DNA of 64,000 bases from Burkholderiaceae bacterium (GTDB taxonomy: Bacteria > Pseudomonadota > Gammaproteobacteria > Burkholderiales > Burkholderiaceae_E). The stretch spans positions 1 to 64,000 of the forward strand of contig JADJVQ010000017.1 in the NCBI GenBank assembly GCA_016710525.1. Reading direction: 5' to 3'. Below, one piece after another: positions 44,478 through 53,446 of the stretch. Within the stretch, counting starts at the first letter, position 1, and every line of letters starts with the position of its first letter. Under the pieces are notes generated by a model, which was not told the origin of the DNA, did not search any database, and was given only the letters and a program-made list of their open reading frames with translations. A program made the position numbers and the translations under genes.

Positions 44478-44843
44478 ATGGCACGTATTGCGGGTATCAA
44501 TGTTCCGGACCGTCAGCACACCGAAATCGGTCTGACGGCCATCTACGGCATCGGCCGTACTCGGGCGCGTCAGATTTGTGACGCCGCTGGGGTTCTGCAC
44601 TCGAAGAAGGTCAAAGACCTCAGCGACTCCGAACTCGAGCGCATTCGCGATCTGATCTCGCGTCTGACGGTCGAGGGTGATCTGCGTCGCGAAGTGTCGA
44701 TGTCGATCAAGCGCCTGATGGACCTCGGCTGCTACCGGGGCGTGCGTCACCGCCGCGGACTGCCAGTCCGTGGGCAACGCACGCGCACCAATGCCCGGAC
44801 CCGCAAGGGCCCGCGCAAAGCCGGTGTGGCGCTGAAGAAATAA
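44478..44843 (+). CDS. rpsM: Ribosomal protein S13
   Basis: A 121-residue 30S head protein. MARIAGINVPDRQHTEIGLT and the basic tail GQRTRTNARTRKGPRKAGVA are conserved. First gene of the alpha group after rpmJ. Confidence 0.98.
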   Translation: MARIAGINVPDRQHTEIGLTAIYGIGRTRARQICDAAGVLHSKKVKDLSDSELERIRDLISRLTVEGDLRREVSMSIKRLMDLGCYRGVRHRRGLPVRGQRTRTNARTRKGPRKAGVALKK

Positions 44844-44864
44844 TCGCCAGCACGAGGATCACAT

Positions 44865-45281
44865 ATGGCTACCAAGGGTCAATCAGCCGCCGCAGCCGCC
44901 GCCGCATCGCGGGTGCGCAAGAAGGCAAAAAAGAACGTGTCGGACGGCATCGCGCATGTGCACGCGTCGTTCAACAACACGATCATCACGATCACCGATC
45001 GCCAGGGCAATGCGCTGTCGTGGGCGTCGTCGGGCGGCGCAGGCTTCAAAGGCTCGCGCAAGTCGACGCCGTTTGCCGCCCAGGTGGCTGCCGAAACCGC
45101 GGGCCGGGCTGCTCAGGACTGCGGTATCAAGAATCTCGAGGTCCAGATCAGCGGTCCCGGTCCGGGACGGGAGTCCTCGGTACGGGCGCTCAATGCGCTC
45201 GGCATCAAGATCCTGCTGATCCAGGACGTGACGCCCATTCCGCACAACGGTTGCCGTCCGCCCAAACGCCGGCGCATCTGA
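44865..45281 (+). CDS. rpsK: Ribosomal protein S11
   Basis: A 138-residue platform protein. HVHASFNNTIITITDRQGNA and the C-terminal DVTPIPHNGCRPPKRRRI are diagnostic. The Ala/Lys-rich first 25 residues are variable. Confidence 0.98.
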   Translation: MATKGQSAAAAAAASRVRKKAKKNVSDGIAHVHASFNNTIITITDRQGNALSWASSGGAGFKGSRKSTPFAAQVAAETAGRAAQDCGIKNLEVQISGPGPGRESSVRALNALGIKILLIQDVTPIPHNGCRPPKRRRI

Positions 45282-45326
45282 GTTCCGGGCGTCGTTTTTC
45301 CAGAGGCTGTCGACCCGCAGCCTTCA

Positions 45327-45347
45327 GGCCGGCATCCGCCGGCCTTT
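45327..45347 (+). promoter_or_regulatory. Hairpin upstream of rpsD
   Basis: GGCCGGC and GCCGGCC form a perfect 7-bp stem, loop ATCC, then TTT, in the 186-base rpsK-rpsD gap. It could be a weak internal terminator or part of a translational control leader. An 8-base T-run lies just before rpsD. Confidence 0.45.
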
Positions 45348-45467
45348 GCAATGGGTTGATGAAGACCACCGTTCGCCGCTGAGCTCTCGGGCCAGCTACC
45401 GGAAGTGCGAACTAACCGCAGTGTGTGGCCCCGGGTGCCGCCCTGCGTATTTTTTTAAGGATGTACC

Positions 45468-46091
45468 GTGGCTCGTTATACCGGACCGAAGGCCAAGCTT
45501 TCACGCCGTGAAGGCACCGACCTCTTCCTCAAAAGCTCGCGTCGTTCACTCGACAGCAAGTGCAAGCTCGACAGCAAACCTGGCCAGCATGGCCGCACAT
45601 CGGGTGCTCGCACGTCCGATTACGGTTTGCAGCTGCGCGAGAAGCAAAAAGTCAAGCGCATGTACGGCGTGCTCGAGAAGCAGTTCCGCCGTTATTTTGC
45701 CGAGGCCGAACGCCGGCGCGGCAACACAGGCGAAAACCTGCTGAAGCTCCTCGAATGCCGTCTGGACAACGTCGTCTATCGCATGGGCTACGCCACGACC
45801 CGCGCCGAAGCGCGCCAGCTGGTCAGCCACAAGGCGATCACGGTCAACGGGCAGTGCCTGAACATTCCCTCGGCGCTGGTGCGTCCGAGCGATGTGGTGG
45901 CGATCCGCGAAAAGTCCAAGAAACAGGCTCGGATCCAGGACGCGCTGACGCTCGCCGAGCAAAGCGGCCTGCCGGGCTGGGTGAGTGTCGACAAGACCAA
46001 GATGGAAGGCGTCTTCAAGGCGGTGCCGGATCGGGCTGACCTGTACTCGGATATCAACGAGAGCCTGATCGTCGAGTTGTACTCGCGTTAA
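45468..46091 (+). CDS. rpsD: Ribosomal protein S4
   Basis: A 207-residue primary 16S-binding protein, also regulator of the alpha operon in E. coli. It starts at GTG 45468 (VARYTGPKAKLSRREGTDLF). The S4 RNA-binding domain (RLDNVVYRMGYATTRAEARQ; LVSHKAITVNGQCLNIPSAL) is intact. Confidence 0.98.
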   Translation: MARYTGPKAKLSRREGTDLFLKSSRRSLDSKCKLDSKPGQHGRTSGARTSDYGLQLREKQKVKRMYGVLEKQFRRYFAEAERRRGNTGENLLKLLECRLDNVVYRMGYATTRAEARQLVSHKAITVNGQCLNIPSALVRPSDVVAIREKSKKQARIQDALTLAEQSGLPGWVSVDKTKMEGVFKAVPDRADLYSDINESLIVELYSR

Positions 46092-46107
46092 TCGAAGGGA
46101 CTCCTCT

Positions 46108-47088
46108 ATGCAGACTGCCATGCTGAAGCCACGGATCGTCGAGGTCGAGCAACTCGGGCCGTCGCATTCTCGCGTCGTGATGGAGCCGTTCGAACGCGGC
46201 TACGGTCACACGCTGGGCAATGCGCTCCGCCGGGTGCTTCTTTCCTCGATGGTCGGTTATGCGCCGACCGAAGTGCAGATTTCCGGAGTTGTTCACGAGT
46301 ACTCGACGCTGGACGGCGTTCGTGAGGACGTGGTCGATCTCCTGCTCAATCTGAAGGGTATCGTCTTCAAGCTTCACAATCGGGACGAAGTGTTCCTGAC
46401 TTTGCGCAAAGAAGGCGCGGGCCCGGTCACCGCCGCCGACATCGACTGCCCGCATGACGTGGAGGTGATCAATCCCGAGCACTCGATCGCCAGCCTGACG
46501 CAAGGCGGGCGGATCGACATGCAGATCAAGGTCGAGCGTGGTCGCGGTTATGTGCCGGGCACCGTGCGCAATCTGGGCGAAACCAAGTCGATCGGGCGCA
46601 TCGTGCTCGACGCTTCGTTTTCGCCGGTGCGCCGGGTCAGCTACATGGTCGAAAGCGCCCGTGTCGAACAGCGGACTGACCTCGACCGGCTGATCATCGA
46701 CGTCGAGACCAACGGCGTGATCGCCCCGGAGGAAGCGGTCCGCCAGTCGGCCCGAATCCTGGTCGAACAGCTGACGGTATTCGCAGCGCTCGAGGGCGGG
46801 GCCGAACCGATGGCCGAGACCGGAGCCGTCCGCGCGCCGCAGATCGATCCGATCCTGCTGCGTCCGGTCGACGATCTCGAACTGACGGTGCGCTCGGCGA
46901 ATTGCCTGAAGGCCGAAAACATCTACTACATCGGCGATCTGATCCAGCGAACCGAGAATGAGCTTCTGAAGACGCCCAATCTCGGTCGCAAATCGCTCAA
47001 CGAAATCAAGGAAGTGCTGGCCTCTCGCGGCCTGACCTTGGGGATGAAACTCGAGAACTGGCCGCCGGCCGGGCTCGAGCGTCCCTGA
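46108..47088 (+). CDS. rpoA: RNA polymerase subunit alpha
   Basis: A 326-residue subunit. The N-terminal assembly domain (EPFERGYGHTLGNALRRVLL) and the C-terminal domain that binds UP elements and activators (VRSANCLKAENIYYIGDLIQ; LGRKSLNEIKEVLASRGL) are both complete. Confidence 0.98.
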   Translation: MQTAMLKPRIVEVEQLGPSHSRVVMEPFERGYGHTLGNALRRVLLSSMVGYAPTEVQISGVVHEYSTLDGVREDVVDLLLNLKGIVFKLHNRDEVFLTLRKEGAGPVTAADIDCPHDVEVINPEHSIASLTQGGRIDMQIKVERGRGYVPGTVRNLGETKSIGRIVLDASFSPVRRVSYMVESARVEQRTDLDRLIIDVETNGVIAPEEAVRQSARILVEQLTVFAALEGGAEPMAETGAVRAPQIDPILLRPVDDLELTVRSANCLKAENIYYIGDLIQRTENELLKTPNLGRKSLNEIKEVLASRGLTLGMKLENWPPAGLERP

Positions 47089-47127
47089 GACAGCATGCCC
47101 GATTGAGGACACCACGAGGACTGAACC

Positions 47128-47523
47128 ATGCGTCACCGTCACGGACTTCGCAAACTTAACCGCACCAGCAGCCATCGCGAAGCGATGCTGCGCAACATGT
47201 GCAATTCCCTGCTTCGCCACGAGGTCATCAAGACCACGCTGCCGAAGGCCAAGGAACTGCGCCGTGTTGTCGAACCCCTGATCACGCTCGGCAAGAAGCC
47301 GTCGCTGGCCAATCGCCGTCTGGCGTTTGACCGGCTGCGCGACCGCGAGATGGTCGTCAAGATCTTCAACGATCTCGGACCGCGCTACGCCAATCGCAAC
47401 GGCGGCTACCTTCGCATCCTGAAGTTCGGCTTCCGGATCGGCGACAACGCGCCGATGGCGTACATCGAACTGATGGATCGTCCCGACCAGGATGCCGCCG
47501 CGGCGCCTGCCGAGGCTGCGTGA
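47128..47523 (+). CDS. rplQ: Ribosomal protein L17
   Basis: A 131-residue protein. MRHRHGLRKLNRTSSHREAM and EVIKTTLPKAKELRRVVEPL are diagnostic. It closes the ribosomal protein run and is followed by a strong terminator. Confidence 0.98.
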   Translation: MRHRHGLRKLNRTSSHREAMLRNMCNSLLRHEVIKTTLPKAKELRRVVEPLITLGKKPSLANRRLAFDRLRDREMVVKIFNDLGPRYANRNGGYLRILKFGFRIGDNAPMAYIELMDRPDQDAAAAPAEAA

Positions 47524-47579
47524 ACGCAGGGTGATCGGGGCAGCAGAGCGGGGCACAGGCCCCGGTCTGCGCACCCACG

Positions 47580-47620
47580 GGCGCCGGCGCGCGATTGCGC
47601 GTTACGGCGCCTTTTTTTTT
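47580..47620 (+). terminator. Rho-independent terminator after rplQ
   Basis: GGCGCCG (47580-47586) pairs with CGGCGCC (47605-47611), with an inner GCGCG stem, followed directly by nine T. It ends the 33-kb superoperon. Confidence 0.92.
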
Positions 47621-47682
47621 GATGGGCGCTCGCCCATTCGCCGGCCACGCCGCAATGCGTGCCGCAGACTCGAGGAGAGTTC

Positions 47683-48615
47683 GTGCTGAGTGCGCAGGCG
47701 GCCCCTGTCATCGACGTGCAGGGTCTGGTGAAAATCTACGGGACTCATCGGGCGGTCGACGGCCTGTCTTTCCAGGTCCGTGCCGGCGAGTGTTTCGGCT
47801 TGCTGGGGCCCAATGGCGCCGGCAAGAGCACCACGCTGCGCCTGCTGCTGGGTTTGTCTCAGCCCCAGGGCGGAAGGATCGAACTGCTGGGCCTGCCGAT
47901 TCCGGCCAGGGCCCGTGAGGCGCGGGCACGGATCGGCGTGGTGCCGCAGACCGACGCGCTCGATCCGGACTTTTCGGTTGCCGAGAACCTGATGGTCTTC
48001 GGCCGATACTTCGGCATGCGTTCGGCCGACATCGCGCGGCGAATTCCGGACCTGCTGGACTTCGCGGGGCTGGGCGGCAAGCGCGACGCCAAGATCGGTG
48101 AACTGTCGGGCGGCATGAAACGGCGCTTGACGCTGGCTCGCGCGCTGGTGAACGACCCCGAGATTCTGTTCCTCGATGAGCCGACGACGGGCCTGGACCC
48201 TCAGGCGCGGCATCTGATCTGGGAGCGGCTGAAGCAGTTGCTCAAGCAGGGCAAGACGATCCTGCTGACTACGCACTTCATGGACGAGGCCGAACGCTTG
48301 TGTGGCCGGTTGGCGATCGTCGATCATGGCCGCCTGATTGCCCAGTCAACGCCGGCGCAGCTGATTGCGCGGGAAATCGAACCCCAGGTCATCGAAATCG
48401 TCGGCGATGCCCCGCTGGCTTGGGCCGAGCGTGCGTCGCGCACTCCCGGGTGTGCCCGCGTCGAGACGATCGGCGAGACAGTGTTTGCCTATTGCACCGA
48501 TCCGCATCCGCTGGCCGCGGCGCTGGAAGCCGATCCGGTCGTGCGCGGGCTCCAGCGGCGGGCCAATCTGGAGGACGTCTTCCTGAAACTCACCGGCCGG
48601 GACTTGCGGGACTGA
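47683..48615 (+). CDS. ABC transporter ATP-binding protein, NodI/DrrA-like
   Basis: A 310-residue ATPase of the ABC-2 export type. Walker A GPNGAGKST is near residues 42-50, signature LSGGMKRRLTLARAL near 142, and Walker B ILFLDEPTTGLDP near 163. The C-terminal ~70 residues are the extra domain of NodI/DrrA types. I prefer the GTG at 47683 with GAGGAGAG upstream over the GTG at 47659. The stop overlaps the permease start (TGATG), so the two proteins form one exporter. The substrate is unknown; a lipo-oligosaccharide role is not implied. Confidence 0.9.
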   Translation: MLSAQAAPVIDVQGLVKIYGTHRAVDGLSFQVRAGECFGLLGPNGAGKSTTLRLLLGLSQPQGGRIELLGLPIPARAREARARIGVVPQTDALDPDFSVAENLMVFGRYFGMRSADIARRIPDLLDFAGLGGKRDAKIGELSGGMKRRLTLARALVNDPEILFLDEPTTGLDPQARHLIWERLKQLLKQGKTILLTTHFMDEAERLCGRLAIVDHGRLIAQSTPAQLIAREIEPQVIEIVGDAPLAWAERASRTPGCARVETIGETVFAYCTDPHPLAAALEADPVVRGLQRRANLEDVFLKLTGRDLRD

Positions 48616-49406
48616 TGATGTCGTCACGATCGTTGTTCGCACTGCCGGCTCCCAGCCTGCGGTTTGTGCCCATCTACCTGCGTAACCTGCTGGTCTGGCG
48701 CAAGCTGGCCTTGGCCAGCGTGCTGGGCAACATCGCTGATCCTCTGATCACGCTGGTGGCCTTCGGTTATGGCCTGGGCGCACTGCTGCCGCGGGTTGAG
48801 GGGGTGCCCTACATCGTTTTCCTGGCCGCCGGCTCGGTGTGCATGAGCACCGCGATGGCGGCGAGCTTCGAGGCCCTGTACTCCGCGTATTCGCGCATGC
48901 AGGTCCAGCAGACCTGGGCGTCGATTCTCAATGCGCCGGTCGAGCTCGAGGATGTGCTGATCGCCGAGTGGCTGTGGGCCGCGACCAAGAGCATGTTCTC
49001 GGGCCTGGCGATCATCGCGGTGATGCTGGCGCTGAACATCTCGCGCTCGCCGACCCTGCTGCTGCTGTTGCCGGTGATCATGCTGACCGGGCTGGCCTTC
49101 GGGGGAATCGGCCTGTGTTTCAACGCGCTGGCCCGCGGCTATGATTTCTTCACCTACTACTTCACGCTGGTGATCACCCCGATGGTTTTCATCTCGGGTG
49201 TCTATTACCCGATGACCGCTCTGCCGGAGTGGCTGGCCACGCTGGCGCACTGGCTGCCTCTGGCGGCGGCAGTCGATCTGGCGCGCCCATTGGTGCTGGG
49301 CCAGTGGCCCGCCGACGCGGCACAGCGGTTCGCGGTGCTGGTGGCGTACTGCGTCGTGTCGTTCGTGGTCGCGCTGGCGCTGACCCGGCGCCGGCTCCGA
49401 ACTTGA
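48615..49406 (+). CDS. ABC-2 type permease, NodJ-like
   Basis: A 263-residue inner-membrane protein with about six hydrophobic helices. Family blocks: YLRNLLVWRKLALASVLGNI near the N-terminus, GVPYIVFLAAGSVCMSTAMA, and FTLVITPMVFISGVYYPMTA. It shares one base with the ATPase gene. A second ATG three bases downstream is equally possible. Confidence 0.9.
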   Translation: MMSSRSLFALPAPSLRFVPIYLRNLLVWRKLALASVLGNIADPLITLVAFGYGLGALLPRVEGVPYIVFLAAGSVCMSTAMAASFEALYSAYSRMQVQQTWASILNAPVELEDVLIAEWLWAATKSMFSGLAIIAVMLALNISRSPTLLLLLPVIMLTGLAFGGIGLCFNALARGYDFFTYYFTLVITPMVFISGVYYPMTALPEWLATLAHWLPLAAAVDLARPLVLGQWPADAAQRFAVLVAYCVVSFVVALALTRRRLRT

Positions 49407-49472
49407 CCCCGCTCCGGCTATGTGTCGGCTATGTGCCGGACCCGGCGCAGGCTTGGAGCCGGGCCCGCAAGC

Positions 49473-50589
49473 TCAGCCCGGAGGGAGCGCGGTTCGCGCC
49501 CTTGCGCCGCGCCTGCTCAGGCGATCGGGCGAGCTGAGAAACCGGCGCGCCCGGAAGTAGACCAGCAGACTCACGCTGATCGCGGCCATCGCCGCCATCG
49601 TCCACCAGAAGCCGGCCGGCGATCGCAGTCCGGGCATCACCTCGAAATTCATGCCGAATATGCCGGTGATCAGCGTCAGCGGCATGAAGATGGCGGTCAG
49701 CGTGGTCAGCGTGCGCATGATCTCGCTGGTGCGGTGTGCGGTCGACGAAAAATGCAGCTGCACCGCCGACTCGACCGAGGTCTCGAGTCGGCGCGCATGG
49801 CTGAGAACCCGCTGGATGTGCTCGACCACTTCGCTGGTGCGTACCAGCAGCGGGTCGGCGATTTCGGTGAAACCCGCAGCATGCCGGTGTCCGGCCTGGC
49901 CCGAGCCACGGCTGAGATCCATTCGTTCGTCGCGCCATTCCTGGAGGGCATCGAGCTGTTCTTCGCACAATTGTTCGAGTTTGCGGATTTCGCCGCGGGC
50001 TTCCAGCAGCGCGTACCAGTCGTGAAACGGGCGCCTGGGATCGAGCAGCAGACGCTGCCAGCGTTCGAGCTGCTCGGTGAGCGGCTGCCGCAGTTCCAGG
50101 TAGCGGTCGACCATGTTGTTGAGCAAGCGCAGCATCAGCTCTTCAGGCGATCCCGGCAGGCGCTGGCGGCTGCCCGCCGCCGCGAGCAGGCGCTTGCGCA
50201 GCGCCGGGACCGAGGTGCTGTCGGGTGAGCGGACTGTCACCAGGCAGCCGGGGAACAGGAAGACCACCGTCGGCCGGGTGCGGATGCGCATCGCCCGGTT
50301 GTCCTCGGCGGGCATTGTGGGGCGCCAGCCCGCGAAAGACGATCATCTCGTAGTCGCGGGTCGAGTCGAAGTACGACGGATGCAGCTGGTTCTCGGCATC
50401 GAGCAGATGATCCTCGAACACGCTGATGCCGGTGAGATGGCGGACGGGCTCGACCCAGCTGCGCGCATCGTCGTAGCCGCAGTCGAGCCAATACCAGCCC
50501 TCGACCGAGCCCACGTCCGGCGGGGCCGTCAGCACGACGGCCCGGTCGACCGTCACATGCAGGATGCTCAGCGACGATGCCTGCGACAT
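49473..50589 (-). CDS. CorA-family divalent cation transporter (frameshifted in this sequence)
   Basis: The N-terminal cytoplasmic domain begins at ATG 50589 (MSQASSLSILHVTVDRAVVL; GWYWLDCGYDDARSWVEP) and runs to YEMIVFRGLAP. One extra base near 50316 shifts the frame. The remainder (MPAEDNRAMRIRTRPTVVFL through the helical stalk) continues in another frame. The signature GMN is present in LITGIFGMNFEV, followed by the last membrane helix. CorA/ZntB proteins move Mg, Co, Ni or Zn; this one is a distant member so the metal is uncertain. It lies 13 bases after hemB on the same strand. Confidence 0.88.
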
Positions 50590-50602
50590 GGGCGCCGCGG
50601 TC

Positions 50603-51625
50603 TCAGCGCTGCTCGGCGAGCCAGGCGGCGGCATCCAGCGCGTAGTAGGTCAGGATGCCATCGGCGCCCGCGCGGCGCATCGACATCAGGGCTTCGAGCG
50701 CCACGGTGCGCTCATCGAGCCAGCCGTTGGCGGCAGCCGCCTTGAGCATCGAGTATTCGCCGCTGACCTGGTAGACGAAGGTCGGCACTCCGAACGCATC
50801 CTTGACCCGGCGAACGATGTCCAGATACGGCATGCCGGGCTTGACCATGACCATGTCGGCGCCTTCCTGCAGGTCCAGCGCCACTTCGCGCAGGGCCTCG
50901 TCGGAATTGGCCGGATCCATCTGGTAGGTCTTCTTGTTGCTCTTGCCCAGATTGTTGGCCGAGCCGACCGCGTCACGGAAAGGGCCGTAGTAGCCCGACG
51001 CGTACTTGGCGCTGTAGGCCATGATCCGGGTGTGGATCAGGCCGGCGTCCTCGAGGGTCTTGCGCATCGCGGCCACCCTGCCGTCCATCATGTCGGACGG
51101 CGCCACGATGTCGATTCCGGCCTGCGCCTGCACCGCGGTCTGGCGCACCAGGATGTCGATCGTGGCATCGTTCATCACGTAGCCGGTGTCGTCGATCAGG
51201 CCGTCCTGCCCATGGCTGGTAAATGGGTCGAGCGCGACATCGGCCAGCAGTCCGAGCTCGGGAAACCGCTTCTTCAGTTCACGGGCGGCACGCGGCACCA
51301 GGCCGTCGGGATCGGTTGCAACGATGCCGTCGGGCGTCTTCAGCGAGGGCTCGATGACCGGGAAGATCGCCATCACCGGCACGCCGGCCTTCAGACACTT
51401 TTCGGCGACCTCGAACAGCTTGTCGATCGTATGCCGTTCGACTCCCGGCATCGAGGCCACGGCATGGCGCTTGTTGGTGCCATCCTGCACGAACACCGGA
51501 TAGATGAAGTTGTCGGCGGCAAGCGATGTCTCCCGCATCAGACGGCGGGAGAACTCGTCGCGCCGCATGCGCCGCATCCGGAGTGAAGGAAATTGCTGGA
51601 TGAATTGCGGTGTTCCGGCGCTCAT
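50603..51625 (-). CDS. hemB: Delta-aminolevulinic acid dehydratase (porphobilinogen synthase)
   Basis: A 340-residue haem-pathway enzyme that condenses two aminolevulinates. The two active-site lysines are Lys207 (YSAKYASGYYGPF) and Lys262 (MVKPGMPYLDI). The metal loop reads DVALDPFTSHGQDG, with Ala and Asp where the zinc enzymes have Cys, so this is the Mg-type enzyme found in Pseudomonas-like bacteria. It heads a short minus-strand unit with the CorA-like gene. Confidence 0.96.
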   Translation of the reverse strand: MSAGTPQFIQQFPSLRMRRMRRDEFSRRLMRETSLAADNFIYPVFVQDGTNKRHAVASMPGVERHTIDKLFEVAEKCLKAGVPVMAIFPVIEPSLKTPDGIVATDPDGLVPRAARELKKRFPELGLLADVALDPFTSHGQDGLIDDTGYVMNDATIDILVRQTAVQAQAGIDIVAPSDMMDGRVAAMRKTLEDAGLIHTRIMAYSAKYASGYYGPFRDAVGSANNLGKSNKKTYQMDPANSDEALREVALDLQEGADMVMVKPGMPYLDIVRRVKDAFGVPTFVYQVSGEYSMLKAAAANGWLDERTVALEALMSMRRAGADGILTYYALDAAAWLAEQR

Positions 51626-51833
51626 CGAGTGCTCCTGTGGATTTTGTCAGGGGAGAGATTGACAAACGGTGTCCGGGCCGCGCCAGGAAGACAGGCGGGA
51701 GCTTGCCTCATCTGCGCGATGGCGGGTCGTGCGAAAGCCATGGGCAACGGATGATTTATACCCCCGAACCAGGGGCGCTGTCGGGGCAATTTCTGCCGAT
51801 GTTCCGGCGGTCGTTCCAAGCGTCGCACGCCGT

Positions 51834-52490
51834 TCAGTTCTCGGGCGCAGCGGCTTGCGCGGGCTGGTCGGCGTCGTCGGGTGTCGGCGCCAGCCAGGCT
51901 TCGATCTTGGCGCGCGTTTCGTCCAAGCCCAGGCGGCCTGGCGCCGAAAACACGATGACCTCGATGCCGCGCCCAGGGAAGGCCTCGGCGAGTTGTTTGA
52001 CCACCGCGCGCTTGACCTTGATCCGCTGCTCGAAGCCGAGCTTGTCGCACTTCGTGAGCAGCACCAGCAGGCCGACGGACGGATCGATCCATTCGAGCAT
52101 CGCTGCGTCGGCCGCGGTGACTTCGCGACGCACATCGAGGGTGACCACGACGCCCTTGAGCGAGCGGCGCCCGCGCAGATAGGGGCCGGCGAGGGCGTCC
52201 CAGCCGGACTTGATGCCCAGCGGGACCTTCGCATAGCCGTACCCCGGGGTATCGACCAGCAGCGCGACGACCGTGTCGGCGGGGCCGAGCGCGAACAGAT
52301 TCAGCGCCTGGGTCCGGCCGGGCGTGCGGCTGGCGAATGCCAGCCGGCGCCGTTCGCACAAGGTGTTGATGGCGGTGGATTTGCCCGAATTGGAGCGGCC
52401 GACGAATGCGACCTCGGGGGGCCCCTCGGCGGGCAATTGCCGGGGCTGTGCCACGGTAGTGGCGAATCGGGCGGTATTCAGCAGGCGCAT
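51834..52490 (-). CDS. engB: Ribosome biogenesis GTP-binding protein YihA/YsxC
   Basis: A 218-residue GTPase required for 50S assembly. G1 is GRSNSGKST at residues 31-39, G3 DTPGYGYAK, and G4 TKCDKL. I prefer the ATG at 52490 because MRLLNTARFATT matches the usual N-terminus; an in-frame ATG at 52514 adds eight residues. The C-terminal ~20 residues are an Ala/Pro/Asp-rich tail. It is divergent from the cytochrome c4 gene. Confidence 0.93.
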   Translation of the reverse strand: MRLLNTARFATTVAQPRQLPAEGPPEVAFVGRSNSGKSTAINTLCERRRLAFASRTPGRTQALNLFALGPADTVVALLVDTPGYGYAKVPLGIKSGWDALAGPYLRGRRSLKGVVVTLDVRREVTAADAAMLEWIDPSVGLLVLLTKCDKLGFEQRIKVKRAVVKQLAEAFPGRGIEVIVFSAPGRLGLDETRAKIEAWLAPTPDDADQPAQAAAPEN

Positions 52491-52578
52491 GGAGACGCGG
52501 GTGACCTCGGGCATTGGGCTAAGGTAGAATCGAGAGTTTACGTGACTCGACCCTTCAATTTCCGTTCGTGAGCGCCGC

Positions 52579-53358
52579 ATGAAGCTCCCTTTGTTTGATG
52601 GCTCGCGCGTACGCGCAGCCGGTGGCCAGGCGACTGGTCTTTCTGTTGCGCGCCTTGCGGGTTCCGGTGTCGGGCGACGCGCTGGCCTCGCGGCCTTGCT
52701 GATGGCGGGTCTGGCGGTCGGCAGCGTCCAAGCCCAGACCCCCGCGGCCAAGGACGCACCGGCACCGGCACCGGCCAAAGAGGCGCCGGCGCAGGCGGCT
52801 AAGATCGACCTGGCCAAAGGCCAGCAGATCGCCGGTCAGGTTTGCGCTGCCTGCCATGGCGCCGACGGCAACAGTGCCAGCCCGGCCAACCCGAAGCTGG
52901 CCGGCCAGCATGCCGACTATCTTTACAAGCAGCTGCAGAACTTCAAGGTGAAGGCCGGCGCAAAAGAGGCGGAACGGATCAATCCGATCATGGCCGGCTT
53001 CGCGGCCACCCTGTCCGACAGCGACATGCGCAATGTGTCCGCGTACTTCGGAGCCCAGAAGCTCAAGCCCTCTGCGGCGAAGAACAAGGACATCGTCGAA
53101 CTCGGCCAGAAGATCTATCGGGGCGGCATCACCTCGAAATCCGTGGCCGCGTGCGCCGGCTGCCACAGTCCCAACGGGGCGGGCATCCCTGCGCAATATC
53201 CGCGTCTGGCGGGTCAGTACGCCGAATACACGGAAGCGCAGCTGGTGTCGTTCCGTCAGGGCGGGCGCAAGAACAGCGCCCAGATGGCGGCCATCGCATC
53301 GCGCCTGTCCGATGCCGAGATGAAGGCGGTCTCGGATTACATCGCGGGCATGCGCTGA
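52579..53358 (+). CDS. Di-haem cytochrome c4
   Basis: A 259-residue periplasmic electron carrier. The signal peptide is unusually long (about 50 residues; core LAALLMAGLAVGSVQAQ). An Ala/Pro/Lys linker follows. Two haem motifs, CAACH (89-93) and CAGCH (192-196), have axial Met candidates in NPIMAGFAATL and NSAQMAAIASRL. The two halves are internal duplicates, as in cytochromes c4. It probably feeds terminal oxidases. A shorter start (GTG or ATG inside the long leader) is possible. Confidence 0.93.
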   Translation: MKLPLFDGSRVRAAGGQATGLSVARLAGSGVGRRAGLAALLMAGLAVGSVQAQTPAAKDAPAPAPAKEAPAQAAKIDLAKGQQIAGQVCAACHGADGNSASPANPKLAGQHADYLYKQLQNFKVKAGAKEAERINPIMAGFAATLSDSDMRNVSAYFGAQKLKPSAAKNKDIVELGQKIYRGGITSKSVAACAGCHSPNGAGIPAQYPRLAGQYAEYTEAQLVSFRQGGRKNSAQMAAIASRLSDAEMKAVSDYIAGMR

Positions 53359-53446
53359 TCGGACCCCGGCGGGTGCTTTGGGCATCGTGGATTGGTAAGG
53401 GTTCGCCCACGGTCTGAACCGCTCGTCGCCCTCCGGAGAGTCGATC

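Noticed and set aside
47683..49406. A nodulation-factor export function for the NodI/NodJ-like pair
   Set aside because: The similarity is to the general ABC-2 exporter family. No nod genes or symbiosis context are visible, so I left the gene symbols empty.
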